DNA of 64,000 nucleotides from Anoplolepis gracilipes (GCF_047496725.1 NC_132975.1:3547501-3611500); one strand, 5' to 3'. Counted from the first letter of the stretch, positions 44,916-55,561 are shown. Numbers and translations: made by a program. Notes: generated by a model not told the origin, from the letters alone.

Positions 44916-45830
44916 AAGGAATTTGCAAGTTCGACCTAGTTATATTTCGTACCAGTACTCGAGATACCGGTTCCGTAAAATACACAGGTACTTTCAGAGG
45001 AAATAGAAAGAGTTTTCAAGTTCGACCTAGTTATATTTCGTACCAGTACACGAGATACCGGTTTCGCAAAATACACAGGTACTCGCAGAGAAAATAGAAA
45101 GAGTTTGCAAGTTCGACTTAGTTATATTTCGTACCAGTACTCGAGATACCGGTTCCGCAAAATACACAGGTACTTGCAGAAGAAATAGAAAGAGTTTGCA
45201 AGTTCGACCTAGTTATATTTCGTACCAGTACTCGAGATACCGGTTCCGCAAAATACACAGGTATTTACAGAGGAAATAGAAAGAGTTTGCAAGTTCGACC
45301 TAGTTATATTTCGTACCAGTACACGAGATACCGGTTTCGCAAAATACACAGGTACTCGCAGAGAAAATAGAAAGAGTTTGCAAGTTCGACCTAGTTATAT
45401 TTCGTACCAGTACACGAGATACCGGTTTCGCAAAATACACAGGTACTCGCAGAGAAAATAGAAAGAGTTTGCAAGTTCGACCTAGTTATATTTCGTACCA
45501 GTACTCGAGATACCGGTTCCGCAAAATACACAGATACTTGCAGAGGAAATAGAAAGTTTGCAAGTTCGACCTAGTTATATTTCGTACCACTACTCGAGAT
45601 ACCGATTCCGCAAAATACACAGGTATTTGCAGAGAAAATAAAAAGAATTTGCAAATTCGACCTAGTTATATTTTGTACCAGTACACGAGATACCGGTTCT
45701 GCAAAATACATAGGTATTTGCAGAGAAAATAAAAAGAATTTGCAAGTTCGACCTAGTTATATTTTGTACCAGTATACGAGATACCGGTTCCGCAAAATAC
45801 ACAGGTACTTGCAGAGAAAATAAAAAGACT
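44916..45830. repeat. 91-bp tandem array, about ten copies
   Basis: The marker TCGACCTAG starts at 44931, 45022, 45113, 45204, 45295, 45386, 45477, 45566, 45657 and 45748: spacing 91 except one 89. Each unit contains TTCGTACCAGTAC and CGAGATACCGGTT. Alternating subtypes (ACTCGAG/ACACGAG; CTTGCAG/CTCGCAG) suggest higher-order duplication of pairs. The array lies between the two acidic/Cys-rich ORFs. Confidence 0.97.
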
Positions 45831-46888
45831 ACGTGAAAATGAAGAGGATGGGAAATAAACATAAACAACGAAAAGGAGAGTTAATTATAATGACAAAGGT
45901 AAAATGAGAAGTATCTGATCAAACAGTAATAATAAAATAAAGAACAACAAAATAAAGAACTGTCTCACTATAATTACAATAACCAAATTTTAAATGGGGG
46001 AGATGAAATCAACAGAATAGGTTATTCGGTCGGTACTCACTATTTATTATTGCGTACGCTGTTGGTTTTAAAAGGACCTCGGCAGTGGATTTAGGGGCGT
46101 CGGGTTGAATTTCACAGGTGCCCCTGGTTAGCGATCGAATTTTTCGTGTTGAATGGGACAATCACTTACAATGTTCAACACTCTTTATTGTTTTAAACTT
46201 TTAATTCGCTTACAATGTTTGACGCTTTTTATTGTTTAAATTTTTAAATCCGCACTCAACAACTACACAGAGAGTCTGTGTTAAATATTAGGCGTACCAC
46301 ACGTCGCGGAATCGAAAGTATTAATGTTCGAAAGTGTTAACAACCGAAGAGTTAAATGTCGAGATGGAGGGTCAATTCCGCGTCTCGAACCCGAGGTAGA
46401 AGAAAATAGTTCGTACCATACGAGTAATAGTGGTGGAGATGATGATGAATATACTGATACTGATTCTGATACCGAAAAAACTGATCTCGCGGCGCATTGT
46501 TTCCGCATTATATACTAGGATTCGTACCTCCTCTTCATTGGACAATTGGACGAATTAGAATTTTAATTAACGCCCCCTTATGCTTAAGGGGTGTTTCCTT
46601 CGACTTCGAGTCTTAAAAATTTCTTCTCCATTAGTTCAAGAGATTTTTCCATTTGGCCAATGAGGAGTTTGGTACCGTCGGAGTCGCTTATCGCTATTTA
46701 GAAATTTATAATAAACAGTTGTCACTTTAGGTGGTCCGTCAGGCGAGCTTTCTTATCATATGCTTTTTAGGTTTTCGTCGTCGTTTCAAATTTATGATTG
46801 CAGTTCTAACCAACTGCCTCGAGTTACGGCGACTCTGTTTTATTTAAAATTCTTTTGAAATTTAGAGAGCCGTTCGAATGTTTATTCT

Positions 46889-47443
46889 TTATTTGATTTC
46901 TAAGACTTCTTGGGTTGTCTTATTTATAGTTGGTCTTGCCTTACGGAGGTTTGTTAAAATTTTTATTATCCACGTGACGTAATATTCGTGGAGTGCGACT
47001 AAAGTGACAGCTCTCACGGTTTGATATTTCCCGTAGAGAGTTCTTAGAATCATTACCTTTAATTGTTTATACATTCCTCTCGAAAAGAAAGAATCGTGAA
47101 GTCTACCGGACGTAACAATTTGATATAACGGATTTCGACACTCGCTACAAAATAGTCCGAGAATTAATGAGTAAATATTAATTGAGTGTTTCCGCACAGC
47201 ACGAATTTCATCAAAAAGTTCCGCCACTCTCATAAAACATGATGCGCAGAAGTATGTATCATCTGTAGTTGCATAATAAAAATATATGCAGCACATCCTT
47301 TTTAGTCCATCATATGAATTAATTTCCGGTAAGTCTATATCACGATAGATTCTTTCCTCGAAAACACTTTCGTCACTCTCATAGTCACTGTCCTCTAAGG
47401 GTGGTACTTCAATGTCCGATCTCCCTTCGTCAGAATCATCCAT
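46889..47443 (-). CDS. Acidic/cysteine-rich small protein, copy 2, with LTR-derived tail
   Basis: A 184-codon ORF. Residues 1-110 match the ORF at 44320-44685 closely: acidic start with SDYESDESVFE, then CCIYF, FCASC and FCSEC at equivalent places. Similarity stops exactly where TGTTACGTCC begins on this strand (47117), so residues 112-184 are read-through into LTR-type sequence and probably not original. The copy is therefore truncated by an insertion or formed by recombination at that point. Confidence 0.45.
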   Translation of the reverse strand: MDDSDEGRSDIEVPPLEDSDYESDESVFEERIYRDIDLPEINSYDGLKRMCCIYFYYATTDDTYFCASCFMRVAELFDEIRAVRKHSINIYSLILGLFCSECRNPLYQIVTSGRLHDSFFSRGMYKQLKVMILRTLYGKYQTVRAVTLVALHEYYVTWIIKILTNLRKARPTINKTTQEVLEIK

Positions 47444-47472
47444 ATTATCATCATCATTATTTTCAATATTAT

Positions 47473-47625
47473 CTAACCGATATTTCCAATATTGTCATTA
47501 TTTTCATCCTCACTCTCTTCTAAGAGTGGCACTTCAATGTCCGATTTCTCTTCGTCAGAAATAATCATTAAATAATCATCACCATTATCTCTGACATTAT
47601 CAAAACCGTCATTATTTTCATCCAT
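47473..47625 (-). pseudogene. Acidic N-terminal fragment related to the Cys-rich ORFs
   Basis: A 50-codon ORF (ATG 47625, TAG 47473) just upstream of copy 2. It contains SDEEKSDIEVPLLE, closely matching residues 3-16 of copy 2, followed by Asn/Asp-rich sequence. It looks like a partial tandem duplicate of the N-terminal module. Confidence 0.45.
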
Positions 47626-47941
47626 ATTCTGTTAATATTATATACAAAACACAGATTTACGGAAGACACAAGCATAATGCACAGACTTACTCGCGACACG
47701 AGCTCAATGCATAGATTTACTCGCGACACGAGCACGTAATAAACCGCATCTTAGAGCGTAGAGAAAAAACTATAGCGCCACGCGCATTTATCTCAAATAT
47801 ATAGCACAAGATCCCATATCTCATCTCTTTCTAAATAGACTATTGCATTTGATCCTATGAGAGGTAAACAATTTCAGTAATCTGTCTTTGTTTTACTTAG
47901 AATAAGATAGTGCGAGGAGGAACAGTCGCAAAATAAGATAG
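47626..47941. other. Short intergenic stretch carrying the LINE target site
   Basis: It contains two imperfect tandem copies of a roughly 33-bp unit (AATAAGATAGTGYGAGGAGGAACAGT) at about 47901-47958; the LINE inserted at the second. Confidence 0.7.
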
Positions 47942-48474
47942 TGTGAGGAGGAACAGTTAATGTGTGAGCCGTTCCCACGAATGGGAAAGGCCCGTGCTAC
48001 CTCGCCCTTTCAGGCATACGCCACATTTTTACATCCGCTGTCTATCGGAACCGCCCCGAGACGGGCGATGGAAAAATCCAGTAGCGCCTGCTGGTTCGTT
48101 TGTGTAGGATGGACAGTTTGGCCACGACGAATAAGCCCATCCTTCCTTCCTTAGGGTGACATAAACTCCGCCGGCTGGCATTCGCCACTATCCGACTCCT
48201 TCACCCCGCTATCTTATCCGTCGTGCCCATGGGGACCACGGGGAGGCCTGTCCATTTGCATCTCGACCTGGATGAACGCTTCTGACCCTGTCGGGCGGAG
48301 GGAATAGTGGGATAGGTGGGCGTATCAAGGTAATGGAGTCCTACCTAATTTCATCTAACGCGACGCGAACGCTGCTCGAGAGCGTGGTTGTCCCGAGAAG
48401 ATTACGGGGTCACACCCCCATACCCGAAGGCTCCGACCTCTTCGGTTGAACAACGGACCTACCTAATATATAAT

Positions 48475-51400
48475 CTACGATTCGTATCCCTTCAGCCAGA
48501 GGGATTCTCGGCAAAAATCGGTGAACACGGAAAGGGCCTCTGGGCTTGACACGAAGAAGCGTGCCACATCCGGCCATTGCCATTCACCTTCCGGTATGAC
48601 GCTTCGCAGGATCTCTCTCTGCGCGTCAAAGAGGGGACATTCCAGCAAGAAGTGCTGAACTGAGTCAACTCCACCTCCGCAAATGCACACTTCACTTTCC
48701 ACTTAACGACGCGAGTCTTTCCCTAAAATCTCCGTGTCCAGTGAGGACCTGTGTGCTCCAATGATTTATTTCCAACGAACACGCAGCTAGTCTATCTCGC
48801 ACGTCCCTAAAGAAGGCGAACGTGGTACGACCCTTACTTGAAGAGTTCCATCGGGTCTGCCACATATTTATCGCCTCGTTTTTAATTCCTACGATCGCGG
48901 TTTTTCTTTCGGTTCCGGCGGGCATCTCAATATTACCGATCTTGGCGTCTTTTCCCGACCTAACATTATAACGCGCGGCACCTTCGCGAAGAACTATATC
49001 TACAGGAGTCGCTCCTCCGACAACGCAAAGTGATTCCCACGAGGCCGTGCGGTATGCGCCAGTCATTGAAATTAAGACTCGACGCTGCAAGGCTTTCAGA
49101 ATTCTAATATCTTTCTCCGTACACAGGTCGGTCCACCCCGCAGCGGTATAAGCCACTGTCGGTGCGAACACGCCCCGGTAGATTGTGGAGAGTGTCCTAA
49201 AACGCAGGCCCCAATAGGCTCTCGCTACTCTACCTAACTTCTCGAACAGCGGCCCGATTTTGCTGTTTAAGTATTCGCAGTGCGATCTAACCTTTAAATT
49301 TCTATCCAGGTAGACGCCAAGATACCTAACCGTTCGCTTAAACCCTATTTTTGTTTCTCCGATTTTAATAATTGGCGGTCTATTCTCGAAGTCGACGGTT
49401 TTCTTATTTGTTTTTCGCTTCCTATCCGGTCGTGCTCCTCCCCGTCTACCTATCGGGTTTTTCGCGATCGCGTCGGATTTCAGAATGATGGCTTCAGTTT
49501 TACGCTCGGAAATCTGAAGTTTCGCGGACCTACACCATTCTGTTATTATATTAACTACACGTTGGCCTTCTGTTTCGAGTTCCCTTCGCGAGTTTCCGTT
49601 TATGACGACCACGAGGTCGTCCGCGTACGCGGCGAATCTATCTGGAATCACGTCTTCCAGTACTCTCAATAGGCCATCGAACATGAGGTTCCAGCAGGCC
49701 GGGCCCAAAACGGAACCCTGAGGGCACCCCCTCTCGGCCCGCTTGGACACTTCCGCGGAGCTAAGAGAAATTTTTACACTTCGATCGCTGAAGTAACTCC
49801 GGAGTACTTCGAAGATATTACGCGGACAATCCCGTTTCTTAAGACTATCTAACACAAGGGGCCACCAGACATTGTCAAAAGCCCCGGAAATGTCGAAGAG
49901 AAGCGCAACGGCGTACCTCCTTTCGGAGGTAGAGACCATCCGTCGCAACTCCACGACAGCTTCCTCCGTCGACCTTCCGGGCATGAACCCGAATTGTCGA
50001 CCGGAGACCTTCCCCGGTGCCAGTGACGTGTCTAGCAGACGAGCTTTTATAAGCTTTTCAAAAAGTTTTCCTACTACGGAGAGGAGACAAATGGGTCTGT
50101 AGGATTTCGGGTCTCTCTCGTCCTTGTCTTCGCCTTTCAGGAGGACTCGGAGTGAACCCTCCTTCCAGACAGAAGGAAAGACGCCCCACTGGAGACACCC
50201 GTTGAAGAGCCTAACTAACTGACCGGGGATTACTTTACAGGCCGCCTTGAGTACGACGACCTCGACTAAATCTAAACCCGGAGCTTTATTATTTTTTAAA
50301 GTTTTTATCGCGCGGGCCATTTCCGTCTCCGTGAAGAAAGAGGCGTCGGCTGTATCGGGGGCAACTCTACACGCGTTTCTAATTTCACGCTGTTCAAGCG
50401 TGTCTTCTATCTCCCGGTCATCTGGGATGTGCACATCCAGGAGGTAACTAGCGGTCTCCCCTAGTGACTTTGTGGAATATTCGCCACACCGGAGTGTGCT
50501 TAGCACCCCCTCAACCTGGAGTTTGCTCGCCTGTTGCTTGTAAACGAAGCCCCAGGGCTCCCGGTTGCCATGCGATGTGACGAACTTCCGCCAGCTCGCG
50601 AGTTTCGCCCGCTTCACCCCCCTACAGTACTGCCTTCGTGAAGAACGATACTCCAGCAGTACCCGGAGGTAAGTAGGATCTTCTCGCCCTCCCTGAAGGG
50701 CACGACGCAGCCTATACATTTTTTTCTTGACTATTGTCAGTTTTTTTGTCCACCACGGGTTGGACTTCCTAAATTTGCGCTTCCTGGGCATTGACGCAAC
50801 ACAGGTCTCTGTGAGCACCACTGTGAGCGTTTCTGCCATTTCCTCTACTGCTATTGTGGAGCATAGATCGATAGCCTCCAGTTGCGATCTTGAAAGATCT
50901 GTCAGGGTGACAGAGAACCGTTCCCAGTCGGCCCGACTTGTGTCGAATCTCGTGTTCCCAGCGCCCCGATCGGCACCTGACTCTTTCGGCAATCTCAATC
51001 TCATGTCCACGGCCCTGTGGTCACTGGTGGTCCAGTCACACCTTACCTTCCAGTCACAGATGAACTTGTTCATGGAGGGCGACGTCAGGGTTACGTCGAT
51101 GAATGACGAACCCCTTGTCGTCCAAAAGGTGGGCGACTGTCCAGCATCGTTGACCACTGACATGCCAAATGCCCTGATGAGGTCCTCGAATCTGGCACCT
51201 CTATCGTCTGTCTCTTGGGGACCCCAGAGTGACAATCGAGCATTGGTGTCTACACCTATAATAAGTCTCTTCCCCCTCAGTGAACGAAGCACCGTTTCGA
51301 GGTGTCTGAGGTGCTTCTCAATCTCGTCGCTGTACTGGAAGTAGCACGAGACAACGTAGAAGGAGAAGCTGGGAGCCTGCACTTCCACACAGACACAATG

Positions 51401-52213
51401 CGTAGTGCTAAGCTGCGAGACGAAAACCGTATCGAAATTAGGATTGCAGATTACCACTGCAGCCCACGGACGTTGTGAGCGCACTGCGGCAACCTTCATC
51501 CTTATGCCTAATCCTACGACTGTGTAACCTGAACCTTGCTTCCCGACATGTGGTTCCTGCAATAATAAGACGTCAAGTCGCTTTTCGATTACGAGCTGAC
51601 GTACCTCACCCGTTACTACAGCCAAACGTCGCATGTTCAGCTGCAGCATCCTAACACCCGTGGACGCACTACCTAAGCTAGAGTTTATCCTACCTAATTC
51701 CTGTGGCGCCGGGCCACTCGCTGTGTGGGGTGGGGTTGGGTTCGCGAATCTAACCGTCTTTCGCACCGTTGTCTCAATGTTCGCGGTTCTAAGCGCGGAT
51801 CTAATCGCGGGCTTCTTTATTTCGCGCGCTATTTGTTTGACGCCTAATCCCGATTCTCGCGCTAGATTATATGACGCCGACCTAATCGAAGTGATCAAAC
51901 AACGTTCCAAAACAACGCACACGGTTCTAGTCGCGATTGTTTCACGATTCGCTAACGCGGTTCTAGCGGCAGGAGGGCCGCAATCCCAGGGCTGTGCGCC
52001 ATCGCGTAATGTGTCACGGGCCCGCGCGCGCACAGCTCGGTGAGGCGCTCTCGAGGAGGCGGAGGCCGCCACCGAGCACGCGGTCGAGCAGACCCGCGAC
52101 TCAACGACGGAGACACCCCGCGCTTCCCTACTCGCGGCCGCGCCAGACCGGAAGCGGTCAGCCAGGCGGACACTCTTCCTCACCACGTCAAAGTTTTTTA
52201 TAAAATTCCTCAT
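48475..52213 (-). pseudogene. LINE endonuclease-reverse transcriptase ORF with one C-terminal frameshift
   Basis: The main frame (52213-48692) gives 1173 residues. Residues 1-187 are Ser/Arg/Ala-rich with no recognised domain. The APE-type endonuclease spans about 188-410, with QLN (191-193), QEP (219-221), VDTNA (321-325), FIDVT (371-375) and SDH (397-399). The RT spans about 640-930, with NNKAPGLD, YRPICLLS, FDISGAFD, RGCPQGSVLGP and YADD (863-866). The frame stops after SGK at 48692, but an overlapping frame (48702-48475) continues with CxCGGG-x4-HFLLECP, the cysteine/histidine knuckle usual at the C-terminus of this group. One frameshift near 48700 therefore separates the two. All catalytic residues I can check are present, so the copy is nearly intact. 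Confidence 0.9.
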
Positions 52214-52874
52214 TCTAATCCCACGAGTACGGTGGAAGGGGTGGTCGAGCGACGTAGAGCCACCTTTACGCCGCCAAGCCTAAATACACCGGGAGGACGG
52301 CAGGTATCCCGGGACGGACCGTTCGCGACCGCGACGTTTTGCGTCTACGCGATCATGCAGACCCTAAGCACGGTTCCTAACACCTTAGCCTTCAGACGTT
52401 ACGCGGGCCCGACCTCGACGAAAGCGACCGCGACGACAACGACGACCTAACGACTGCCCAAGCCGACGAAGCCACAGACGGCAACATCTAAAACCCGATT
52501 GTACCTGAAAATAAAGTTCCTGAAAATAAATAAAATATTAGTCTCACTCGCACACACACACACTCACACGTGGGAGTCACTGGGATCGGGGTGGTCCCCG
52601 CCTCTGGCCCGGCGGGTGACTGAGTCACCCATCCAGTCCTTCGGGCGAGGGTCCCGACCGGCTCCCACTTTTCCCCACTGAGGAACGTTTCACGGCAGGA
52701 GCACCCACCGCTCCGCACCCTCATCCCGCGGGAGCACCCGCATAAAAATTAGGAGGGAGGGAAAAAAAAAAAGGGGGGGACGGCCGTCGACCGTCCAAAC
52801 AACGCACGAAGTGCGCTTGCCACATAGGAGCCATTTGTTCAGCAAGCTGACACCGACTCGTGGCAATGCTGTCT

Positions 52875-52942
52875 GGGCACGTTGGCTTCACCTTTCGGTT
52901 ACTAGAGCCCCCTCACCACGTCAAGGTGTGCCCATGAGGGGG
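52875..52942 (-). ncRNA. HDV-like self-cleaving ribozyme at the 5' end of the LINE
   Basis: Starting at the first nucleotide of the element (52942): P1 CCCCCUC pairs with GAGGGGG (7 bp); AU joins to P2 GGGCAC, which pairs with GUGCCC at the far end; P3 ACC/GGU closes a 7-nt loop UUGACGU; a hairpin ACC-GAAA-GGU serves as P4; and GCCAAC lies in the J4/2 position with a C that could be catalytic. This is the nested double-pseudoknot order of HDV-like ribozymes, which are known to release the 5' ends of R2 and other non-LTR elements. Cleavage would fall exactly at the insertion junction. The fold was assigned by hand; P1.1 was not resolved. Confidence 0.7.
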
Positions 52943-52959
52943 TGTGAGGAGGAACAGTT

Positions 52960-53263
52960 GTAGAAATGAAAAAAACATTAATGTTAATAAAAAATTTTTT
53001 ATTTTTTTACAAGTGTCATAAAGTACATCGTTTATAGCACACGCCAACAATTCACAATCTACGAGTGATCCGCTATCGAACGCGTTACTCTCGCGTATCG
53101 CTTTCACAGCATCATTTACATTAATAATATTGTTACGTTGCAAAATGTTACCAAATTGTTTAAACTTTTCATTAACAAGATGTGTATTTTGACACAACCA
53201 TGAATACATATGGTCGATACATTCTTTAAAATCGAATAAATGTAACAATGTTTGAGGTTGCAT
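52960..53263 (-). CDS. Unrecognised ORF interrupted near its 3' end by the LINE
   Basis: From ATG 53263 about 100 codons are open with an ordered-looking, mixed composition (several Cys, Asn/Asp, helical), and the frame runs into the LINE insertion point. Without the insertion the frame would continue past 47958 and stop at TAA 47897-47899. It is on the same strand as, and upstream of, the acidic/Cys-rich ORFs, so they may once have formed one locus. No family recognised. Confidence 0.4.
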
Positions 53264-53338
53264 ATACAGACTTATTAGATAATGTTAATTTAACAATTTT
53301 CGATCCGTTTAATGTAATCATTTGGATATGTGTTTTTT

Positions 53339-53900
53339 TTATACGGCCGGGAAGGTGTCTATCGTTATCTTTGGACTTAGTTGCGCATGTCCCAGTTCAA
53401 TGAGGGTATCCCTCAGGTTGTAGGACTTGCAATTCTCATCCCAAATTGTCACATGTACGATTGCAGCTTCTTTTGTCAGGGAAAGGGCAATTTTTATCCA
53501 TCCCCTTTGTCCTTCTGCTAAGTCCTTCTGCACTTCAACTCGACGCAGTCGATCCTCGAGTGGTACTATTTGCGCCTTTCCGGATAATCTGCTGCATAAC
53601 AACGCCTTCGCCTTGTGATCGTCCAAATCGTAAGAGCAGCGTCTTCGCCTGCTTCTCCCAACGGTCGTAGTCCAATTCATTACCGTCAAATTCGTCAATG
53701 AGATTCTTAAGGTCCTGCCACTTTCTTACGCCGACTTGATCGAGCACGTTTTCCGTCGCTCGTAACTCCTCGTGCGAGACCCCTGCGTCGAGTAGCCGTC
53801 TTATCAACTCGGCTTTTGAACCCATCGTCGACAGATTCTTGTCCTTTAATTTCTCCTTAAGATCTGCGATCGTTAATGTGCTCATCATGGATTGTTCCAA
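53339..53900 (-). pseudogene. Gag-like ORF with N-terminal SAP motif, frameshifted
   Basis: ATG 53900 begins a frame with a SAP-type helix-extended-helix (LKEKLKDKNLSTMGSKAELI, about residues 15-34), as in gag proteins of some insect Ty3/Gypsy elements. The frame shifts near 53640; the second frame (53698-53339) holds a Lys/Leu-rich segment, then about 55 residues with VHVTIWDE and LIELGHAQL that resemble the end of a Tudor/SN-like domain. Either a retroelement gag or a chimera; the flank at 53940-54480 looks like an LTR on the same strand. Confidence 0.5.
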
Positions 53901-53939
53901 AACAGTATCACACTCGTAATTACCACGTCACTCGTAATT

Positions 53940-54875
53940 CACACGTACAGAATATCTCCCGACATGCAACTTCGCATTAGACATCGTAACGCCGGACGCC
54001 TGATTAAATCATTGAATCAATGAATCAATGAATCACTGAATCCTACTTCTGACTTTTGTAGGGTTTTATTAATTAATAAACGGAAATGGATAAAAAGAAA
54101 AGATGATTTATTCGAGCGATTGGCCGTGAATACAATCGAGTGCGGTCCGGCTTCGACCGAGTACAACTGAAAAGTGTCAAGTCGTTTTTGAGCTCGGTTT
54201 ATATAAGATAAGACTGCTTTTTCTAGGATCTAAACAGGCATGAGTCGGTCGCCTAGAATCTAAACAGACGCGGGTCGGTCGCCTTTTGGTAATCGATTAA
54301 AAGATCGACCACCGAGGTGTGAGGCTCCGCATGTAACGAGAAACTTCTTCCGATTACACATCAAAAGAAAGCCACGGTCGCCGGAACATTCGCGGTGTCT
54401 TTAGACCTTTATAGCTCTCGCAATTCCTCTATAGGTAGTTGTGCCTCAAAAACAAAACCCGTCTCATAACTCCCCACTTTACCTTACATAATAAAAATTG
54501 ATGCGTCAAAGTACAAAGCAATTCCAAACTATAAAATTGCATACCTTAAAACACATGAACCGTAGCTAATGAATATAATGGTTTATCTACAATACATAGA
54601 GTAAGGAGTAAGAGTAGGAGTAACGTTTTAGACGTAAATACTTATTCTGGTCCCGTCTACAACACAGTGGAGTAAACAGGAGTAAGCGTGAAAATCGTAA
54701 ATAGATCGCGTTGTCGGCGTTCAAAGTGACAGTTGAGTTAAAGGTTATATTGACTGATTATTTAACTGAGAAAAAAAACAAAAATGGATTTATATTACTT
54801 GATCCTTACAAGTTTATCAATTGCACAATCAATTAATACTTCAATGGAAACGACGAAGGCAAAGACGAGCTGGTT
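53940..54875. other. LTR-like and intergenic sequence
   Basis: It contains tandem ATTGAATCA units (54006-54045) and a repeated TCTAAACAG(G/A)C(A/G)...GGTCGGTCGCC segment (54228-54285), suggesting an LTR or leader belonging to the SAP-gag element. The rest is unassigned. Confidence 0.4.
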
Positions 54876-55097
54876 GTGGAAGGAGATGATGGGTTCGTCC
54901 CATTAATCAGTCCAAAAACGAACAAAGTTACCGGGCAAATCTTCTCACAGAAATGGAAACACAGGATCACCAGGAATTTTATTGAAATTTACGAATGTGG
55001 CCGGAGCATTTTAATTGGCTGCTTGACTAAGTTCAATACAAATTACAAAAGTGAAGTAAAGAAACTCCATTGGAGCCCAAACTACGTCTGCAAGTGA

Positions 55098-55229
55098 CAC
55101 TTTTGTGAGTATACAGAACTTAAGTTTCGTATAGGGAAATCAACAGTGCGCGCAATTATTCCTGAAACTTGCCAAGTAATTTGGGAAGCACTGCAACCAA
55201 TTTATCTCCCAGACATAAATTCATGGAAC
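55098..55229 (+). pseudogene. PIF/Harbinger transposase fragment, 5' half (split by Gypsy)
   Basis: A 44-codon frame contains FRIGKSTVRAIIPETC and VIWEALQPIYLP, a highly typical segment N-terminal to the catalytic region of HARBI1-like transposases. It stops at SWN where the Gypsy LTR begins; the frame resumes at 62000-62047. Sequence upstream (54876-55097) is open but not recognisable. Confidence 0.75.
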
Positions 55230-55561
55230 TGTAAGGCACCAAATGGCGACGTCATACGCGTCATTTTACGTAGTAGCGGCGCGCAACCGAAACCATGAGC
55301 GCATGCCTTATTTCAAATAGGGTAGGCATAAAGGAAGGGGAAAAGCGAGAGTATAAAAATATAGGATCGATCGAGATCGTCGATTCTCTCTCGAGAAAGG
55401 CGGCGACAGACGATTTAGCCTGAGAGTCTTTTTGTAGAACAGAGTCGTTTAAATAAAGAGATTTTCTTTTATTTTATTTTTTAAATCCGAGTACATCCTG
55501 ATTTTCACACTCGTGTTCCAAAAGAGTCCTCGTAGCTGCGAATATTCTAGAGCTTTTTTCA
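55230..55561 (+). repeat. 5' LTR of the Gypsy element
   Basis: 332 bp with TG...CA ends. It contains a TATAAAAATA box at about 55352 and AATAAA-type signal (AAATAAAGAG) at about 55452. Confidence 0.9.

Larger units (their letters stand above)
42401..47117. mobile_element. Region bracketed by LTR-type ends (TGTTACATCC ... GGACGTAACA)
   Basis: The left 600 bp (42401-42990) parallels the LTR at 60574: TGTTACRTCC, GGTCCCTTTT-GGTAAG, ACGCGGGACG, GTACGATCT, a (GT)n stretch and GGTGTTACATAA. The right end (about 47060-47117) resembles the terminus of that LTR (AAGTCTACCGGACGTAACA). The 4.7-kb span is too long for one LTR of this family (1.35 kb), so about 3.4 kb of foreign DNA, including ORFs and a tandem array, seems to have been inserted. 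Flanking 4-mers (ATAT, ATTT) do not match cleanly. An alternative is two unrelated LTR fragments. Confidence 0.45.
47959..52942 (-). mobile_element. R1-like LINE (non-LTR retrotransposon), near full length
   Basis: It is flanked by the 17-bp direct repeat TGTGAGGAGGAACAGTT at 47942-47958 and 52943-52959, the expected target-primed insertion signature. The element runs 5' (52942) to 3' (47959) on the minus strand, 4984 bp: 5'UTR with ribozyme-like terminus, a long APE endonuclease/RT ORF, and a 3'UTR of about 0.5 kb without poly(A). It is much GC-richer than its surroundings, consistent with recent arrival. No gag-type ORF1 with zinc knuckles was found. Confidence 0.9.

Noticed and set aside
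44719..44985. Phe/Pro/Ser ORF on the minus strand
   Set aside because: Purine-tract translation plus the start of the 91-bp array; no domain.
49872..52450. Plus-strand ORFs opposite the LINE
   Set aside because: GC-rich antisense shadows of the 1173-codon LINE ORF or its 5'UTR.
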